A stretch of DNA of 64,000 nucleotides from the NCBI GenBank assembly GCA_028571685.1, contig CM053143.1:160342329-160406328 (forward strand), given 5' to 3'. The notes beneath the pieces are model-generated. The model was not told the origin of the DNA and did not search any database. It was given only the letters and a program-made list of their open reading frames with translations. Numbering within the stretch: position 1 is the first letter of the stretch; every line of letters starts with the position of its first letter. This DNA comes from Heterohyrax brucei. Lineage: Eukaryota > Chordata > Mammalia > Hyracoidea > Procaviidae. This document shows, one piece after another, positions 11,604-23,332 of the stretch. Made by a program: the position numbers and the translations under genes.

Positions 11604-13359
11604 TTTTAAACATAAAGTAGAATTTTTATTTTAGAAAAGACATATATATCAACAATATTAAAAAAAAACACCAACTCCGATGTTTCCTGTATTGTGAACA
11701 TTCAATGTAAAGTTGATATGTTTTTTACACTTTCTTAAAAATGTGTTATGATTGCATTAATCGCAGTGGGATAGAGTTGAAAATTTATGAGACGATAACA
11801 AAGCCTTTGGATTCCATAACTGTACTAATATTTTAGCCTCAGCTTTGAGACATTGGCTTTTATTTTTATATATACATATATATATAAGGAGATAGACTTC
11901 CATTCCCATTCAAGAAACTCAGTTATTACATTTTACCCTAACTCTAAGAGATTAAAACCAGCGCCTATGTTTCTTGACTGTACCATATCATATAGTGACT
12001 CTGAGTGAGGTTAGGAGATACTTTTGGGATCACACCAAAAGTCAGAATTAGAGCAGTTATTCCTGATCATGATTGCCAGCCTGTACTTCAGCTATGGCCT
12101 TTCAACAAGCCAAGGGCAAGTGTGCTATGAATGCCATTTATTTTTCAACTTTAATTTTCAATGCCAGGAGAAATTTAAATTAATTGTGTCATCCTTACAA
12201 AAACTAAAAGCTGATAGTAGAAACTAAAAGTAAGCAACTAAAACAAATTAAAATTTTCAGAAAATTATCAAGACATTTACACATAGTAAATGTGTTGAGA
12301 GGTCTCTAGTATACTTTACAACTTGTAAAGTATAAGACCATGTGATCATCAGGTAGAAAGAGGAGTTAACCTCTTTAGTTATAATTCAATGTAGGATTAG
12401 AAAGGATCTCTATCTTTTAAGTTAGTAATATCCAAATTTGTTGAATGGGGTTTAATCTGTCAGAGAATGTATTATTGATGTTCAAAATGGACTGTTCTGA
12501 ATCTACTCACATATTTAACTGTCCTAAGTTAGAAAGTAAACTTATTTTTTGTAGTTTCTACAGCATCCAAAATAATGAAAGACAGAACACGAATAAGAAA
12601 ATAAAGTCAAATGCGTAATAACCACAGTATCTCCCTCTTTTATAATGTAAGCTGATCTTAGAGGACCCAGTCTCTGTCTTTGGTTTAAACTTTCAAAAGT
12701 TTACCGACATTTATAGAACTGAGTGTGATGCCCAGCGTTGATTAATTTCCACCATTAGACGTGCTTGTGGCAACAGCTGACTTTGCAAAATAAAGTCAAC
12801 AGGTGAAGGAATGAAATGATGTCTGTGATTGTCACTATCAGAGCTTTAATATGTGAACAAATGCATCCTTTTTGTCCATCATTTTTTCCTAGTATTTGTA
12901 TCACTTCAAAAAGGATTTTTGAAATTTTATTTCTCCTGACTGAATTATTCTTACTTCGTTACTGTTAACAATAAAGTGTCAAGCAAAGTTTTTTTATGCT
13001 ACAATATATATAGTTGGTGTACATAAGTTATTAAGATAAATGGCTCACCTCAAAAATGATTATATGTGGCAAAACCAGATTCTTTGACCACTTTTAATCA
13101 AATTCTCAACTGCATTTGAAATAACCAATCACTTACTCTTTTCATGAAACACCACATTCTCTAGTCCCTTAAAAAAGTCTTCTAACTTTTTTCTAGTCCA
13201 CTGATTTCATTATTGTTGCTTCTTCCACTACCGACCATGTAAATATTAAAATGCCCTTTACTCTTTCACGACTTTTAGATGATGTAGTTTTCCCAGGAGT
13301 TCTAGAATAGCAAAGTCATTTGTCACTTTATGCTACTGAGACCTCCAAGAAGCATCTCA
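11604..13359. other. No recognised feature apart from simple repeat
   Basis: This is A+T-rich unassigned sequence. A short TA-rich simple repeat lies at about 11865-11887. Confidence 0.4.
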
Positions 13360-13625
13360 TAATTTCAGTTACAGATTTTTTCCCCTCACCTACCTTACTC
13401 TCACTTTGGTACCACATAATTACTCAGTTTACCAATTTAGGAGTAACTCTGCATTGGTGTATGTTTTTTTGTTTGTTTGCTTGCTTATTTTCAATATCTA
13501 TTATTGAAGTTCTTTCAGCTAAATGTCCAAAGTAAGTCCTGAACCAGATCCGTATCCCTTTAATGCTGTAACCTACTCCAAGCCACCATCAGCTGTCACC
13601 TGAAATATAGCAAGAAGCACTATGC
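13360..13625 (+). mobile_element. L2 LINE ORF2 fragment, diverged
   Basis: The stretch 'cctactccaagccaccatca' followed by 'gctgtcacctg' and the upstream 'ctcacctaccttactctcac' match, with many differences, the well-known L2 reverse transcriptase C-terminal region. In intact copies that region encodes the '...LVQATIISRLDYCN...' block. It is old and truncated. Confidence 0.4.
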
Positions 13626-14173
13626 TGAACATCCGGACTCTGCTCTTAGCATATCCAGTTTAACACCCACAAAATCATGCACATCATGCATTTCACTCCT
13701 CAATTTAAAAAATAATCTGGTAGTTCTAATTATGATATGAATAAAAGAGAAATTGTCTTTCATGTCAAAGAAAATTTTTTAATAATTATTCAATCAGTGG
13801 ACTTAAATTTTCTTCCTGTGTAAATATCTATAGATTTGCCATTTTATTCAGTGTGAAAGGATTATGCCAAGAGGAAAAATTACACATATTTACATAAAAT
13901 TACATATATTATAAAAATACATGTATTTGATTTAAAAATATCTGTGAAAAAATCTTTATTTTGGCTACTTCAGTCATCAGATATTCTGCATATTGATCTT
14001 AAAGTGGGTAAACATGTAATATAAAATATAGAAATACAATTGGAACAAACTTTGCAATAACTTAAAAAAATCAAAACAAAATAATATTGAAAAGTGAGAT
14101 ACAACTTATATAGCTCATTCCCACCTCTGGTTTGAACTTTCACTTAACTGAATGCCTTAGCTAGTAGTGACTG

Positions 14174-14327
14174 AAATCCACTGCTGTCAACGCAAGTCTG
14201 ATTCATACCAATCTTACAGATCAGTGGAGAGCTGGCCCAGAGTGTTTCCAAGGAGTGGCTCGTGGATTCAAACTGTTGACCATTTGGTTAGCAGCCAAGC
14301 TTTTAACCACTGAATTTCCAGCATTCC
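14174..14327 (-). mobile_element. AfroSINE, antisense
   Basis: The reversed RTE-like tail lies at the left, 'tttccaaggagtggct' in the middle, then 'ggttagcagccaagctttta' and the reversed head near 14320. It is diverged but complete in outline. Confidence 0.75.
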
Positions 14328-14680
14328 TTAGATAGTGGTAGGAATGAAAAAGTTTTAAGATACTTATTTCTAAATACAAAGAAAACTCTACCATCTGTCC
14401 TTTCCTTGTATGATTAATTTTAAAACTTAAATCCCATTCCTGATTCCTCTCCCATGATCCACTCTTTGTATTTCAGCTGTACACTGAAGGTCTTTACTTT
14501 AATTTGTCAACAATTCTATTTTATTTTGTTTGGATTTTCTAAAGAGGAGTTCATCACTATCCATTGCTGAGACTACCTCAGAAAAAGTTTATTTCCTATT
14601 TCTTCAACAACTATTCTAGACAAACTTTTTACTGGTTCATATCTGAATTAAAAACCTGTGCTATAGGTGTTAGAGGAGCT

Positions 14681-14821
14681 AAAAACCAAAAACAGAGTCA
14701 CTGTTGTTGAGTTGAATCTGACTTATAGTGACCCAATAGGGCCAAGTAGAACTGCCCCATAGAGTTTCCAAGGAGCACCTGGCAGATTTGAACTCTTCAC
14801 CACTATGCCACCAGGGTTTCC
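14681..14821 (-). mobile_element. AfroSINE, antisense, with internal deletion
   Basis: The tail, the 'tttccaaggagcacctggca' block and the reversed head 'gccaccagggtttcc' are intact. The sequence jumps from the B-box region 'gatttgaactc' to 'ttcaccactatgcc'. The roughly 20-25 bases that normally hold the 'ggttagcagc' block are missing. Confidence 0.8.
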
Positions 14822-14849
14822 ACAGGTACTACAGATGCCTTGAATGTCA

Positions 14850-15190
14850 TGTGCTATTCGCCTCCTTCTTTTGTCTGCACGATTCCTTTCCACTTAATGT
14901 ATCATTTCCTTACATTTGTAACTATTGTACTATTTGTAAGGCTCAACTTAATCAATAGTTAATCACTTGGTGATAAAGTTCTAAATCTCTTTCCCGTGAT
15001 CTAGGCACAGTGAATCATCTCCTTCCTATAACTTTTGTTTCTTTAAATATTTCTATTTTTATCTTTATTATACTGGGTTTATAACTTATTAATCATGAAT
15101 CATTAACATTCACCATTCACCATATTTCTAGCACAATACAGGGACTAAAGAAGTAGTTTGTGAATATATACGTGAATGAATGAATACATT
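14850..15190 (+). mobile_element. Possible L2 LINE 3' end
   Basis: The stretch ends in 'gtgaatgaatgaatac' preceded by 'tctagcacaatacaggga'. It resembles the sense L2 3' terminus (gcctagcacagtgcctgg...gaatgaatgaa), but it is highly diverged. Confidence 0.35.
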
Positions 15191-16470
15191 AATGAAAAAG
15201 TAGATGATACACAAGGCCTGTTGTCTTCTTGGTACTTTATTTGCACTTCTATTTGTACTGCAAACTCTACAGAAATACTTGGGACCAACGACAGCAAATT
15301 TCTACTCAAGCAGCTAAGATTTTTAGTTGGATAGTGAATTAATATTAAATTATTTTTGATTACTGGACTCTAGTAATTTTCACAGATTTCTACCTCCTCT
15401 CTATTGGTCTTTGATAAATAAAAATTAGCCTCAGGTCCACAGAGTACCATCAAGCAATTTTTTCTACACTTAGACACCAGGTAACGATGACTTCATGACA
15501 CAGAATTCCTGAATGGCAAAATCCTAGATATTCGCTAATGAAATGGACTGTTATTGGCTATTTTGAATCTCACAGTCATATGACCTACTATCCTGGGAAT
15601 GACAATTTGAAGATAAATAATGTCTTCTTCATTGCTGAAAATAATGTTTCAAGATCTATCCTGAAGTGCAATGCTGTCAGTGATAGGAGAGCATACATAT
15701 ACCTACAAAGAAGATCAGTTAACATGACTATTATTTAAATTTGCACACTAATAATTAATGCCCCCAAATGAAGAAATTAAAGGCTTCTACTAACTTCTGT
15801 AGTCTCAGATTAATCAGACATGCCCTTAAGATTCATTGTTACTTGGGAATGGAATGCAAAGTTACCAACAGAGAAGGAACGTCAGGTGCAAACTTTGGCC
15901 TCAGTGACAAAAACTGGTACTGGAGATCATGGGATAGAAGATTGCAAGGCCAAAGGCTTCTACATTGTAAATACAATTTTTCAATAACATAAACAGTTAC
16001 TATATGTGTGGACCTCACCAGAGGGGAAACAGGAATCAGATCAACTACATCTGTGGAAAGAGATGACTGAGAAGCTCACTATCATCAGTCAGAGCAAGGC
16101 CAGGAGCCAAATGCAGAACAATCAAATGGCCACATTCAAATTCGAGTTGAAGTTGAATAAAATTAAAGCAAAGCCACAAGAACTAAAGTACAACCTTGAG
16201 TTTACCATACATGAATTCAGAGACAATCTCAAAAACAGGTTTGTATCACTGAACACGAACTAACAGAACCATGTCAGTTGTGGAATGACATCATACATTA
16301 AGAAAGTGAAAGGTCTTTAAAAGATAGAAAAGACCAAAATGCATGTCAGAAGACACTGACACTTGCTTTTAAACATGCAGTAGCTAAAGTGAACAGAAAC
16401 AATGATGAAGTAAAAGTGCTGAACAGAAGATTTCAAAGAGTGGCTCAAAAAGACAAAGTAAAATAGTACT

Positions 16471-16999
16471 AGGTCTGACATTTAAGTTTGCAAACTCATC
16501 TTAGAAGAAAGTGCTACACTGCTGAATACCACTATGGTCACCTTCAAAGTACTCTCCTTGGGAAGCTACGCATTGATGCCTGCACCTAGTCCGCTCTTCA
16601 AAGAAATTTTGGAACTCTTTTTCTGGAATGGCTATCAGAGCTGTCATCGTATTACCCTTGATATCCTGAATGTCCTCCAAATACCTTCCTTCAATATTTC
16701 CTTTATCTTTGGGTAAAGAAGTCAGGTGAGTAGGGAGGTGTTCCAATATAGATATTTACTTGCTGACTAAAAACTCCTTCATAAACCACTATACAATTAA
16801 GTTCATGAACTTGCCACCATTCCACCTTGCACAATGGACATTCCAGATAAGAGCTCCTAAATTGCTCTGAAGTGTGGACTAGGCACTGGTATCGCTGCAT
16901 AGCTTCCCAAGGAGAATGCTTCAAAGGTGACAGTAGTAATATTCAGCAGTGAGATATGTAGTACTTAGAATTAAGTTTGCAGACTGCATTTTCAGATCT
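16471..16999 (-). mobile_element. Mariner-derived fold-back element inside RTE copy B
   Basis: The left end 'aggtctgacatttaagtttg' and right end '...gcattttcagatct' are imperfect terminal inverted repeats of about 27 bp (19 matches). The inversion continues far beyond the normal mariner TIR. The left arm, about 16471-16630, is mirrored by the right arm, about 16836-16999: 'caccttcaaagtactctcct' on the left and 'aggagaatgcttcaaaggtg' on the right. The core encodes, on the minus strand, the last part of a mariner transposase. A TA sits at the left junction and is not preserved at the right. The RTE sequence resumes directly afterwards. Confidence 0.8.
16501..16925 (-). pseudogene. Mariner transposase C-terminal remnant
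   Basis: On the minus strand the reading contains 'EGVFSQQVNIYIGTPPYSPD', which corresponds to the conserved mariner segment before the third catalytic Asp (…HPPYSPDL…). In another frame 'DIQDIKGNTMTALIAIPEKE' and 'CVASQGEYFEGDHSG' correspond to the extreme C-terminus of irritans-type mariners. The N-terminal DNA-binding domain and the first two catalytic Asp residues are absent and a frameshift separates the two blocks, so it cannot act. Intact relatives cut and paste DNA at TA sites. Confidence 0.7.
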
Positions 17000-18759
17000 T
17001 GTATAATTAAATGTAAAAAAACCTGGAGCTAGAAAACCAAAAGGGAAAAATATGTTTGGCATTTCTCAAGCTGGAAGAACTGAAGAAAAAAAATGAGTCT
17101 CAACTGGCAATATTGAAGGATTGTATGGAGAAAATATTGAATGATATGGGAAGCATCAGAATATGGAACGAATACACAAAAGTATTGTAACCAAAATAAT
17201 TAGCTACCATTGAACCATTTCAAGAGGCAGCATATGATCAAGCATCTGTGGTACTGAAGTAAGAAGTAAAAATTGCACTAAAGGGGATGTCAAAAGCAGG
17301 CCTCCAGAAACGAAGAGAGTACCAACTGAAAAAATTCAACAAATAGACGCATCATCTGAAGTGCTCAGTAGTCCACATCAAAAAATTGGAGACAGCTACC
17401 TGGTCAATCACCTGGAAGAGATCCACAGTTGTGCCCATTCTAAAGAAGGGTGGTCCAACTGAATGCAGAAATTATTGAACAATATCATTAATATTACACA
17501 CAAGTAAAATTTCATTGAAGATTATTCAAAAGCAACTGCAGCAGTACATTGACAGGGAACATCAGGAAATTCAGCCTAGATTCAGAAGAGGGCATAGACT
17601 CAAGGTTATCACTGCTGATGTCAGGTGGATCTTGGCTGAAATCAAGGAATACCAGAAAGATGCTTAATCGTACTTTATTGACTACACAAAGGTGTTCCAC
17701 ACTGTGTATCAAATAAAGTACGTATAACATTACGAAGTACAGTAATTCCAGAATCCTTAATTGTGCTCATGAGGAACCTGTATCCAGACCGAGAAGCTGT
17801 GAGGAGAACAGAGCAGGATAATGCCTGGTTTAAAATCAGGAAACGTGTGAACCAAGGTTACATCTTTTCACCGTAATTATTCAATCTGTACACTGAGCTA
17901 ATAATCCAAGGACCTGGACTATATAAAGAAGGTGAACTGTCAGTGTTGGACGAAGACATTAATAGCCTAGGATAAGCAGATGACGCAACTCTGATTGCTG
18001 AAACTGAAGAAGAGTTAAAGCACTTACTGAGGAAAATCAAAGACTACATATAGCCTTCAGCAAGGATTACAAAAAGTCCTCTCAATTGGAGTAGCAAGCA
18101 ACATTGTGGTAAACGGAGAAGACATTGGAGTTGTCAAGGATTTTGTCTTACTTGCATCTGCATTCAAGGCCCGTGGAAGAAGCAGGTTACTAATCAAACA
18201 ACATACGGAACTGGATAAGTTTGCTGAACGAGACCTCTGCAAACTATTAGAAAGCAGGATTGTCAATTTGAGGTCAAAGGTTTGCTAACCCAAGTTAAGG
18301 TAGTTTCTTTTGCTTCATATGTATGCCAAAACTGGACAGTGACTAAGGAAGACTGAAGAAGAGTTAATTCCTATAAATTGTAGTGTTGGCAAAACACACT
18401 GAATGTACCATGAGCTGCCAGTAGCATGCACAAATCTGTCTTGGAAGAAATACAAGAATACTCCTTGGAAGCCAGGATTGTAAGACTTGACTTCATATAC
18501 TTTGGACATGTTATCAGGAGCAATCAGTCCTTGAGGAAGCGCATCACGTCTTGTAAACTGGAGGGTCGTCGCAAAAATGAAAGACCCTCATTAAGATGAA
18601 ATTTCACAGTAGCTACAACAATAAGGTCAAAAATAGCAATGATTCTCAGAATCACACAGAGCTAGGTGATGTTTCTTTCTATTTTGATATAGGATTGCTA
18701 TGATTCAGAACAAACCGTACAGCCCCTTAAAAAAAAGCTACAGCAGTTTTCTCTTTGAA

Positions 18760-18995
18760 CTCCCCATGTTTTCTCAGTCTGCCGAACTTCTACACTTATT
18801 TGTATCTCATTCTTTTATAATCAATACTCGCCAGTCTCAGAATCTTAACCCTGTTTTGTGTTTATTTTACTAGTGTGGTTTTAGTCCTTCTAATTCCAAC
18901 TGACTATATATTTCATAAAGACAGAAATTTCAGTTGATTATACCAGTAACTACCAGAGAGTTTGCACACAGTATAAGGCTGAATAAATAATTTAG
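18760..18995 (+). mobile_element. Possible L2 LINE 3' region
   Basis: The stretch 'tttcataaagacagaaattt' followed by 'gcacacagtataaggctgaataaat' is reminiscent of the sense L2 3' UTR ending (…gcctggcacatagtaggtgctcaataaat). It is heavily diverged, hence low confidence. Confidence 0.3.
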
Positions 18996-19181
18996 TAACT
19001 TAATATGATTTTCCCCAAATTCCTTGTACAGTACTTAAATTTCTAGTGGATGTTCCCTACTTCAAATTTTTAATACAGGCATTTATATTTCACATTAAAT
19101 AATTACATTAATACTTTTTTGAATTTCCTCATTTATTGTTTCTTGAGTTTGAAAATTCCAATTTATCTTTAGACGTTGTCA

Positions 19182-19348
19182 TAAACAAAGCAAACTTACT
19201 GCCACCGAGTAGATTCTGACTTACAGTGACCCTATATGACAGAATAGAAGGGCTCAATAGAGTCTCCAAGGAATGCCTGGTAGATTTGAATGGTTGACCT
19301 TTTAGTCAGTAAGTGTTGGATTTAACTACTATCCCACCAGGATTTCCA
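19182..19348 (-). mobile_element. AfroSINE, antisense
   Basis: It has the reversed tail 'ctgccaccgagtagattctg', the 'gtctccaaggaatgcctggt' block and the reversed head 'cccaccaggatttcca'. It is separated by only about 20 bp from a second copy in the same orientation. Confidence 0.85.
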
Positions 19349-19369
19349 TGATACTGTCTTAGGTATCTA

Positions 19370-19537
19370 AAACAACCGAACCAAACACACTACCATCCAG
19401 TCATTTCTGCCTCACAGTGACCCTATAGAAAAAGTAGAACTGCCTCCATAATTTCCAAGAAGTACCTGGTAGATTTGAACTGCTGACATTCTGTTTAGCA
19501 GCTGTAGCACTTAACCACTGTTCCACCAGGGTTTCCA
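19370..19537 (-). mobile_element. AfroSINE, antisense, second of a close pair
   Basis: Full-length in outline: the 'ccaaacacactaccatccag' tail region, 'tttccaagaagtacctggta', 'tttagcagctgtagcactta' and the head 'ccaccagggtttcc'. The two neighbouring copies are not identical, so they look like separate insertions and not a recent tandem duplication. Confidence 0.85.
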
Positions 19538-19547
19538 ACGTTAGTTC

Positions 19548-20104
19548 CAGAGTAAGTTATTTAGCGCCAGAATAATGGAAATACCACGAGTTGATGGCTT
19601 CAACAGGCAGAAATTTATTCTCTCGCAGTCTAGAAGCCTAGAAGTCTAAATTCAGGGTAACAACTCCATGGAAAGACTGTATCTCTGTCAGCTCTGGAGG
19701 CAGGTTCTTACCAACATCTGTCTCAGGAATAGGAGCTTCCCAGTGCAGGAACCCCAGTCCAAAGGATGCACTTTGGGTGCTGCTTTCTTGGTGATAATGA
19801 GGTTCCCAACTGTTTGTTTGCTTCCCTTTCCTTTTAATTCTTGTAAGATAAAAGATAAAGGAGAGCACAGCCCAGGGAAACTCTTTTATACTGGATCAGT
19901 GATGTGACCAGAATAAGATGTTTCATCCCACCCTGATCATCTTTATAGATGATCCAGTTTCCCCCACTTACCACAGGCAGAGATCAGGATTTACAACACA
20001 CAGGAAAATTACATCAACCAGGAAATGGAGAACCACCACAGAATACTGGGATCATAGCCTAAAATAAAATGTATTTTGGAGGCGACACAATTCAATCCAT
20101 AACA
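19548..20104 (-). mobile_element. ERVL-MaLR-like LTR, antisense
   Basis: On the minus strand it starts at 20104 with 'tgttatggattgaattgtgt' and ends with an 'agagaataaatttctg' polyadenylation-signal region and a 'gtggtatttccattattctg' stretch. The layout and ends match the LTRs at 20965-21615 and 45539-46047, and resemble MLT1/MST-type LTRs of the ERVL-MaLR group. No internal retroviral sequence is attached, so it is a solo LTR. The left edge is uncertain by about 10 bp. Confidence 0.65.
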
Positions 20105-20964
20105 GGTGTCTTTGTCTTGAGTTTGTTTTTCATTTAAAAAAAGCTGTAAATTAATGAGAGCAGGAGTTCCATCTAACATTGATTTCATTCCTAGCTAATC
20201 TGAATAAAATATTTCATAGAAGTTTACAACTGTACAAACATTGAGAGACTTATCAGAGTGAAACAGTGTATTACAAATAGCTAGAGTATGGTGAAAAAAA
20301 CTCAAAAACTAGAGTCGGACATTGTTTCATTTCTTGCTGAATTACATGACATACGAATTTTCAAAAGACTGTTTGCCTCCTCTTTCATTTTCCTTCTCCT
20401 TCTAATTAAAGAACAGCAGCAGAGGGAATATGTCTCATGACACATGACTTAGCTGGTCTTGATTGCTTTCACCTACCTGCCTTCTTACTTTCTAAAGTCA
20501 TGACTGAGCTCCACAGCTGAGATGACTCGTGGCTTGAACCGAGACCTATGACTCTCTTTGGCTGATTCAGCTGGGCTTTAGTTCCCACAGACTGAAACAG
20601 CAGTTAATTATCTGGTGTTCCATCAAGTCCTGTTGGGCAGTCTTCTCCCAGCCCCTGCTCAGCCAGCACAATGGACATCATGAAAGTCAACTACCTCTCA
20701 ACTGAACATGAGTACGTCATGAAGACAGAGGGTAACTTGGGGAAATGAACTCCAGGTCCATAGAGGAATTCTTGCAACATTTAAATATCAGGCAGGTCAT
20801 TTTTGCTACCTTTCAACTTCATGCAGGGAAAACCAGCCCAAGAGTTTGGTTCTTCTAGTACCTGAAATAGGAAGGAGATGCTACTGATACTTTTGCCTTT
20901 CCTCTCCCTTTCGTTGTGTATGTATCTTCTGCTTAACAAAGCCTTGAAACAGAAAATAGGCAAT
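20105..20964. other. No recognised feature
   Basis: Unassigned sequence between two LTRs of the same family. A short ORF beginning MDIMKVNYLS near 20671 was examined and shows no known signature. Confidence 0.4.
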
Positions 20965-21615
20965 TGTCATGGATTGAGTTGTAGCCCCCAAAATGTGTTT
21001 AGCAGTTTGTCTAGGCTGTGATTCCTGGTGTTGTGATGCGCCTGTGTGTTGTAAATCCCGCCTCTATGACATTAATGAAGAAGGATCAGGGGCAGTGACA
21101 GTGGTGAGGCAGGACTCATGGAAGGTTGGACATAAAGGAAAGGGAGCAGGGCAGAAAGCTGGGGACCTCACACTGCCAAGCAGCAGTGCTACAAGCTGAG
21201 TGGATCCTTTGGAAAGTATTTGGGTTTCTGGTGCATCCAAGGCCCTTAGTCCTGAAGATTGACAACAAAGACCCTCCTCCACGGCCAGTAAAGAAAGCCT
21301 TCCCCTGGAGCTGACACTCTGAATTTGGACTTTTAGCCTACCGTCGTTGTTGTTTTTAGGCACCGATGAGTCAGTTCCGACTCATAGCAATGAGGTTTCC
21401 CTATGCTGTGTCCACAGTCACTTCCATGCTTAAGCCCGTTATTGCAGCCACTGTGTCAACCCATCTCACCGAGGGACTCTTGTCTTTTTTACTGACCCTC
21501 CATGCTCCCAGGCATGTTGTCCTTAGCCTACTAGACCATAACAAACTAAAATTTCTCTTTGTAAAGTCACCTGTTTGTGGTATTTCTAGTGAAGCAGCAC
21601 TAGATGGCTAAGGCA
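20965..21615 (+). mobile_element. ERVL-MaLR-like LTR, sense, with RTE nested in it
   Basis: It starts 'tgtcatggattgagttgtag' and ends 'gatggctaaggca' (TG…CA). The flanks gcaat (20960-20964) and gtaat (21616-21620) are a likely 5-bp target-site duplication with one change. The polyadenylation region 'aaatttctctttgtaaagtc' is interrupted upstream by an RTE 3' fragment (21342-21522). Same family as 19548-20104. Confidence 0.65.
21342..21522 (-). mobile_element. RTE 3' end, antisense, inserted in LTR
   Basis: It begins with 'gttgttgtttttaggcaccg', the reversed RTE tail, and proceeds through 'gcttaagcccgttattgcag' and 'gtcaacccatctcaccgagg'. The repeat 'ttagcctac' occurs exactly at 21333-21341 and 21523-21531. 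This gives a 9-bp target-site duplication and defines a 5'-truncated insertion of about 180 bp. Confidence 0.9.
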
Positions 21616-21734
21616 GTAATCGTCGCTCATTAGTCTGCTCTTTTCTCTTTATCATTTTCCTTATGCCATTTCTCAAGGGAAGAGAAAGGAATGTTATCTA
21701 TTTCTTTAATTCCAGAATGTTCTTTTCTTATCTT

Positions 21735-22022
21735 AGAAATACAAGGTATGCTCCTTAGAAGTAGGGTAGGGAGACTTTGGCTGCCTTACTTTGGACACAT
21801 TACCAAGTAAAACTAACCCATTGAAAAAGTCTTCATGTTTGCAAAACATGAAGGTAGGTAAACATGACAGAGATCTTTAGTGAGAAGGATTAAAGCAGCA
21901 TTCCCAACAATGGACTCTGACATGCCAGTGATGATGAGAAAAGTAAAAGAGAAAACAACATTTCAGTCACTTACATATACGTAATCATGAGTTGTAGCTA
22001 AATCAAAGGCAACTGATAACAA
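21735..22022 (+). mobile_element. RTE 3' end, sense, strongly diverged
   Basis: 'tatgctccttagaag', 'ctttggacacattaccaag', 'aatggactctgacatgccag' and the tail 'ggcaactgataacaag' line up in order with the 3' quarter of the other RTE copies, with many substitutions and small indels. This is an older copy than 21342-21522. Confidence 0.6.
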
Positions 22023-22534
22023 GAATTCTATTGAATAGTTCAGCCTCAAGTCTTTAGTGTAAGGACTATAAAGGATCTCATTACATATCAGTTCTTTGTT
22101 TCAGAGGAGCTGAGACAAATAGAAGATATGAAAATCTGGGGAAGAAAGATTTCAACATGGCTTAGTTCCACGTCTATTGTCTAACTGCATCAACTACATA
22201 TTAAAAACTGATTATTGCAATTTTATTTTGCTTTTTCTGGAATAAATCCTAATCTTTCTACCCTTCAGGAAGATGAATAGCACTGGCCAAGCTGCGTCAA
22301 AGGACTTTTTCTTAAAATGATAAAATTAGAATAAATTATTAATACTTTAAAACTATTAACCTATGTAAGTAAAATGTGATAGTGATAGCATTTTACAGGT
22401 AGATGAGAAACTCAAATGCAGATTAGTTAAATGATTTTTTCTGAGGAAATCCATTTGATTTGGGAGCTAAACCTGTATTTGTATCCAAAAGTTTTATTTT
22501 TATTCCCATTTGTCTGTTCCCTGTTTGTTATCAG

Positions 22535-22663
22535 GGGTAAAAACCAAAACCAAATCCATTGGAGAACTGTTCCTCAGAGTTTCTGAGCAGTGCCTGGTAG
22601 ATTGCAACAGCTAACCTTTTAGTTGGCACCTATTGCTCTTAACCATTATGCCACCAGGGTTTC
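22535..22663 (-). mobile_element. AfroSINE, antisense, with short tail
   Basis: It has 'agtttctgagcagtgcctgg', 'gctaaccttttagttggcac' and the head 'ccaccagggtttc'. The tail lacks the usual 'gactcatagcgac' stretch. The 9-bp direct repeat 'tgttatcag' at 22526-22534 and 22664-22672 is an exact target-site duplication. Confidence 0.85.
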
Positions 22664-23296
22664 TGTTATCAGTGATAGAAGCGAGAAAAGGCAAGTTATC
22701 CTGTGGTGCCAAGGAGGAAAATCATAAACTGGCGTAAGTGGTAAAAGCTCTGAGCATGACACCCCCATTCTCACATTTTTTTCTGAATTCTTTGTTGTCT
22801 AATAGCAAATGTTCATTAGATGTCACAGGACAAATATCAAAAGAGAGAGCTAAACTGAAAAAAAATTATATATTTATAGTATCGAGTAGCTTCCCTTAGA
22901 GGATGACAGTGCATGCCATGTTATCAAATGAGGCTAGGTAGTTTGTGTGACTCTCTAGACAATGAAATGCTAAGCTATGACAACAAAATTGAAATATATG
23001 GTACAACTTTAAAAAACACAAGACTACTATTACACTTGAAAACACTCAAGTGAATAGAGTTTTGAGGTTATCATCTATTTTTTATTGTTGTTTTTTGAAC
23101 AAAATCTTTAAAACAGCTTCCTAGATTAGTTTATTGCCCTTCTGTAGAGATTCTCAAGGGGATGTGGTTTAATATACAAACTTAATAATTTTATAAAGTG
23201 ATACTCCATGTGGTATGCAAACAAGGTTGTTTGTACTCCATCTCTCTGATTCTACTGGTCAGTGTAATTAATGTTTTGATATCTGATTTGTCTCTC

Positions 23297-23332
23297 TTTA
23301 AAATAAAAGGTAAGTTTAAAATAAAAGGTAAG
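23297..23332. repeat. 18-bp perfect tandem duplication
   Basis: Two identical adjacent copies of an 18-base unit starting 'tttaaaataaaaggtaag' fill this interval. It is probably a replication-slippage product. Confidence 0.9.

Larger units (their letters stand above)
15490..18735 (+). mobile_element. Near-complete RTE/BovB-like LINE (copy B), sense
   Basis: The element runs without inversion from within the endonuclease domain to the 3' tail. Blocks visible in order are 'aaatggactgttattggcta' (endonuclease, near 15540), the linker near 16340-16470, the resumed linker from about 17000 ('acctggagctagaaaacc'), the reverse transcriptase start near 17515 ('attattcaaaagcaactgca'), motif C 'GADD'-like at about 17973, and a degenerate 3' tail near 18700-18735. 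A 529-bp mariner-derived element splits it at 16471-16999. Stops and frameshifts are frequent. Without the insert it is about 2.7 kb, shorter than an intact RTE of roughly 3.2 kb. Confidence 0.85.

Noticed and set aside
20665-20750. Short frame MDIMKVNYLSTEHEYVMKTEG
   Set aside because: Only about 25 codons, no match to any family I know, no splice context judged convincing.
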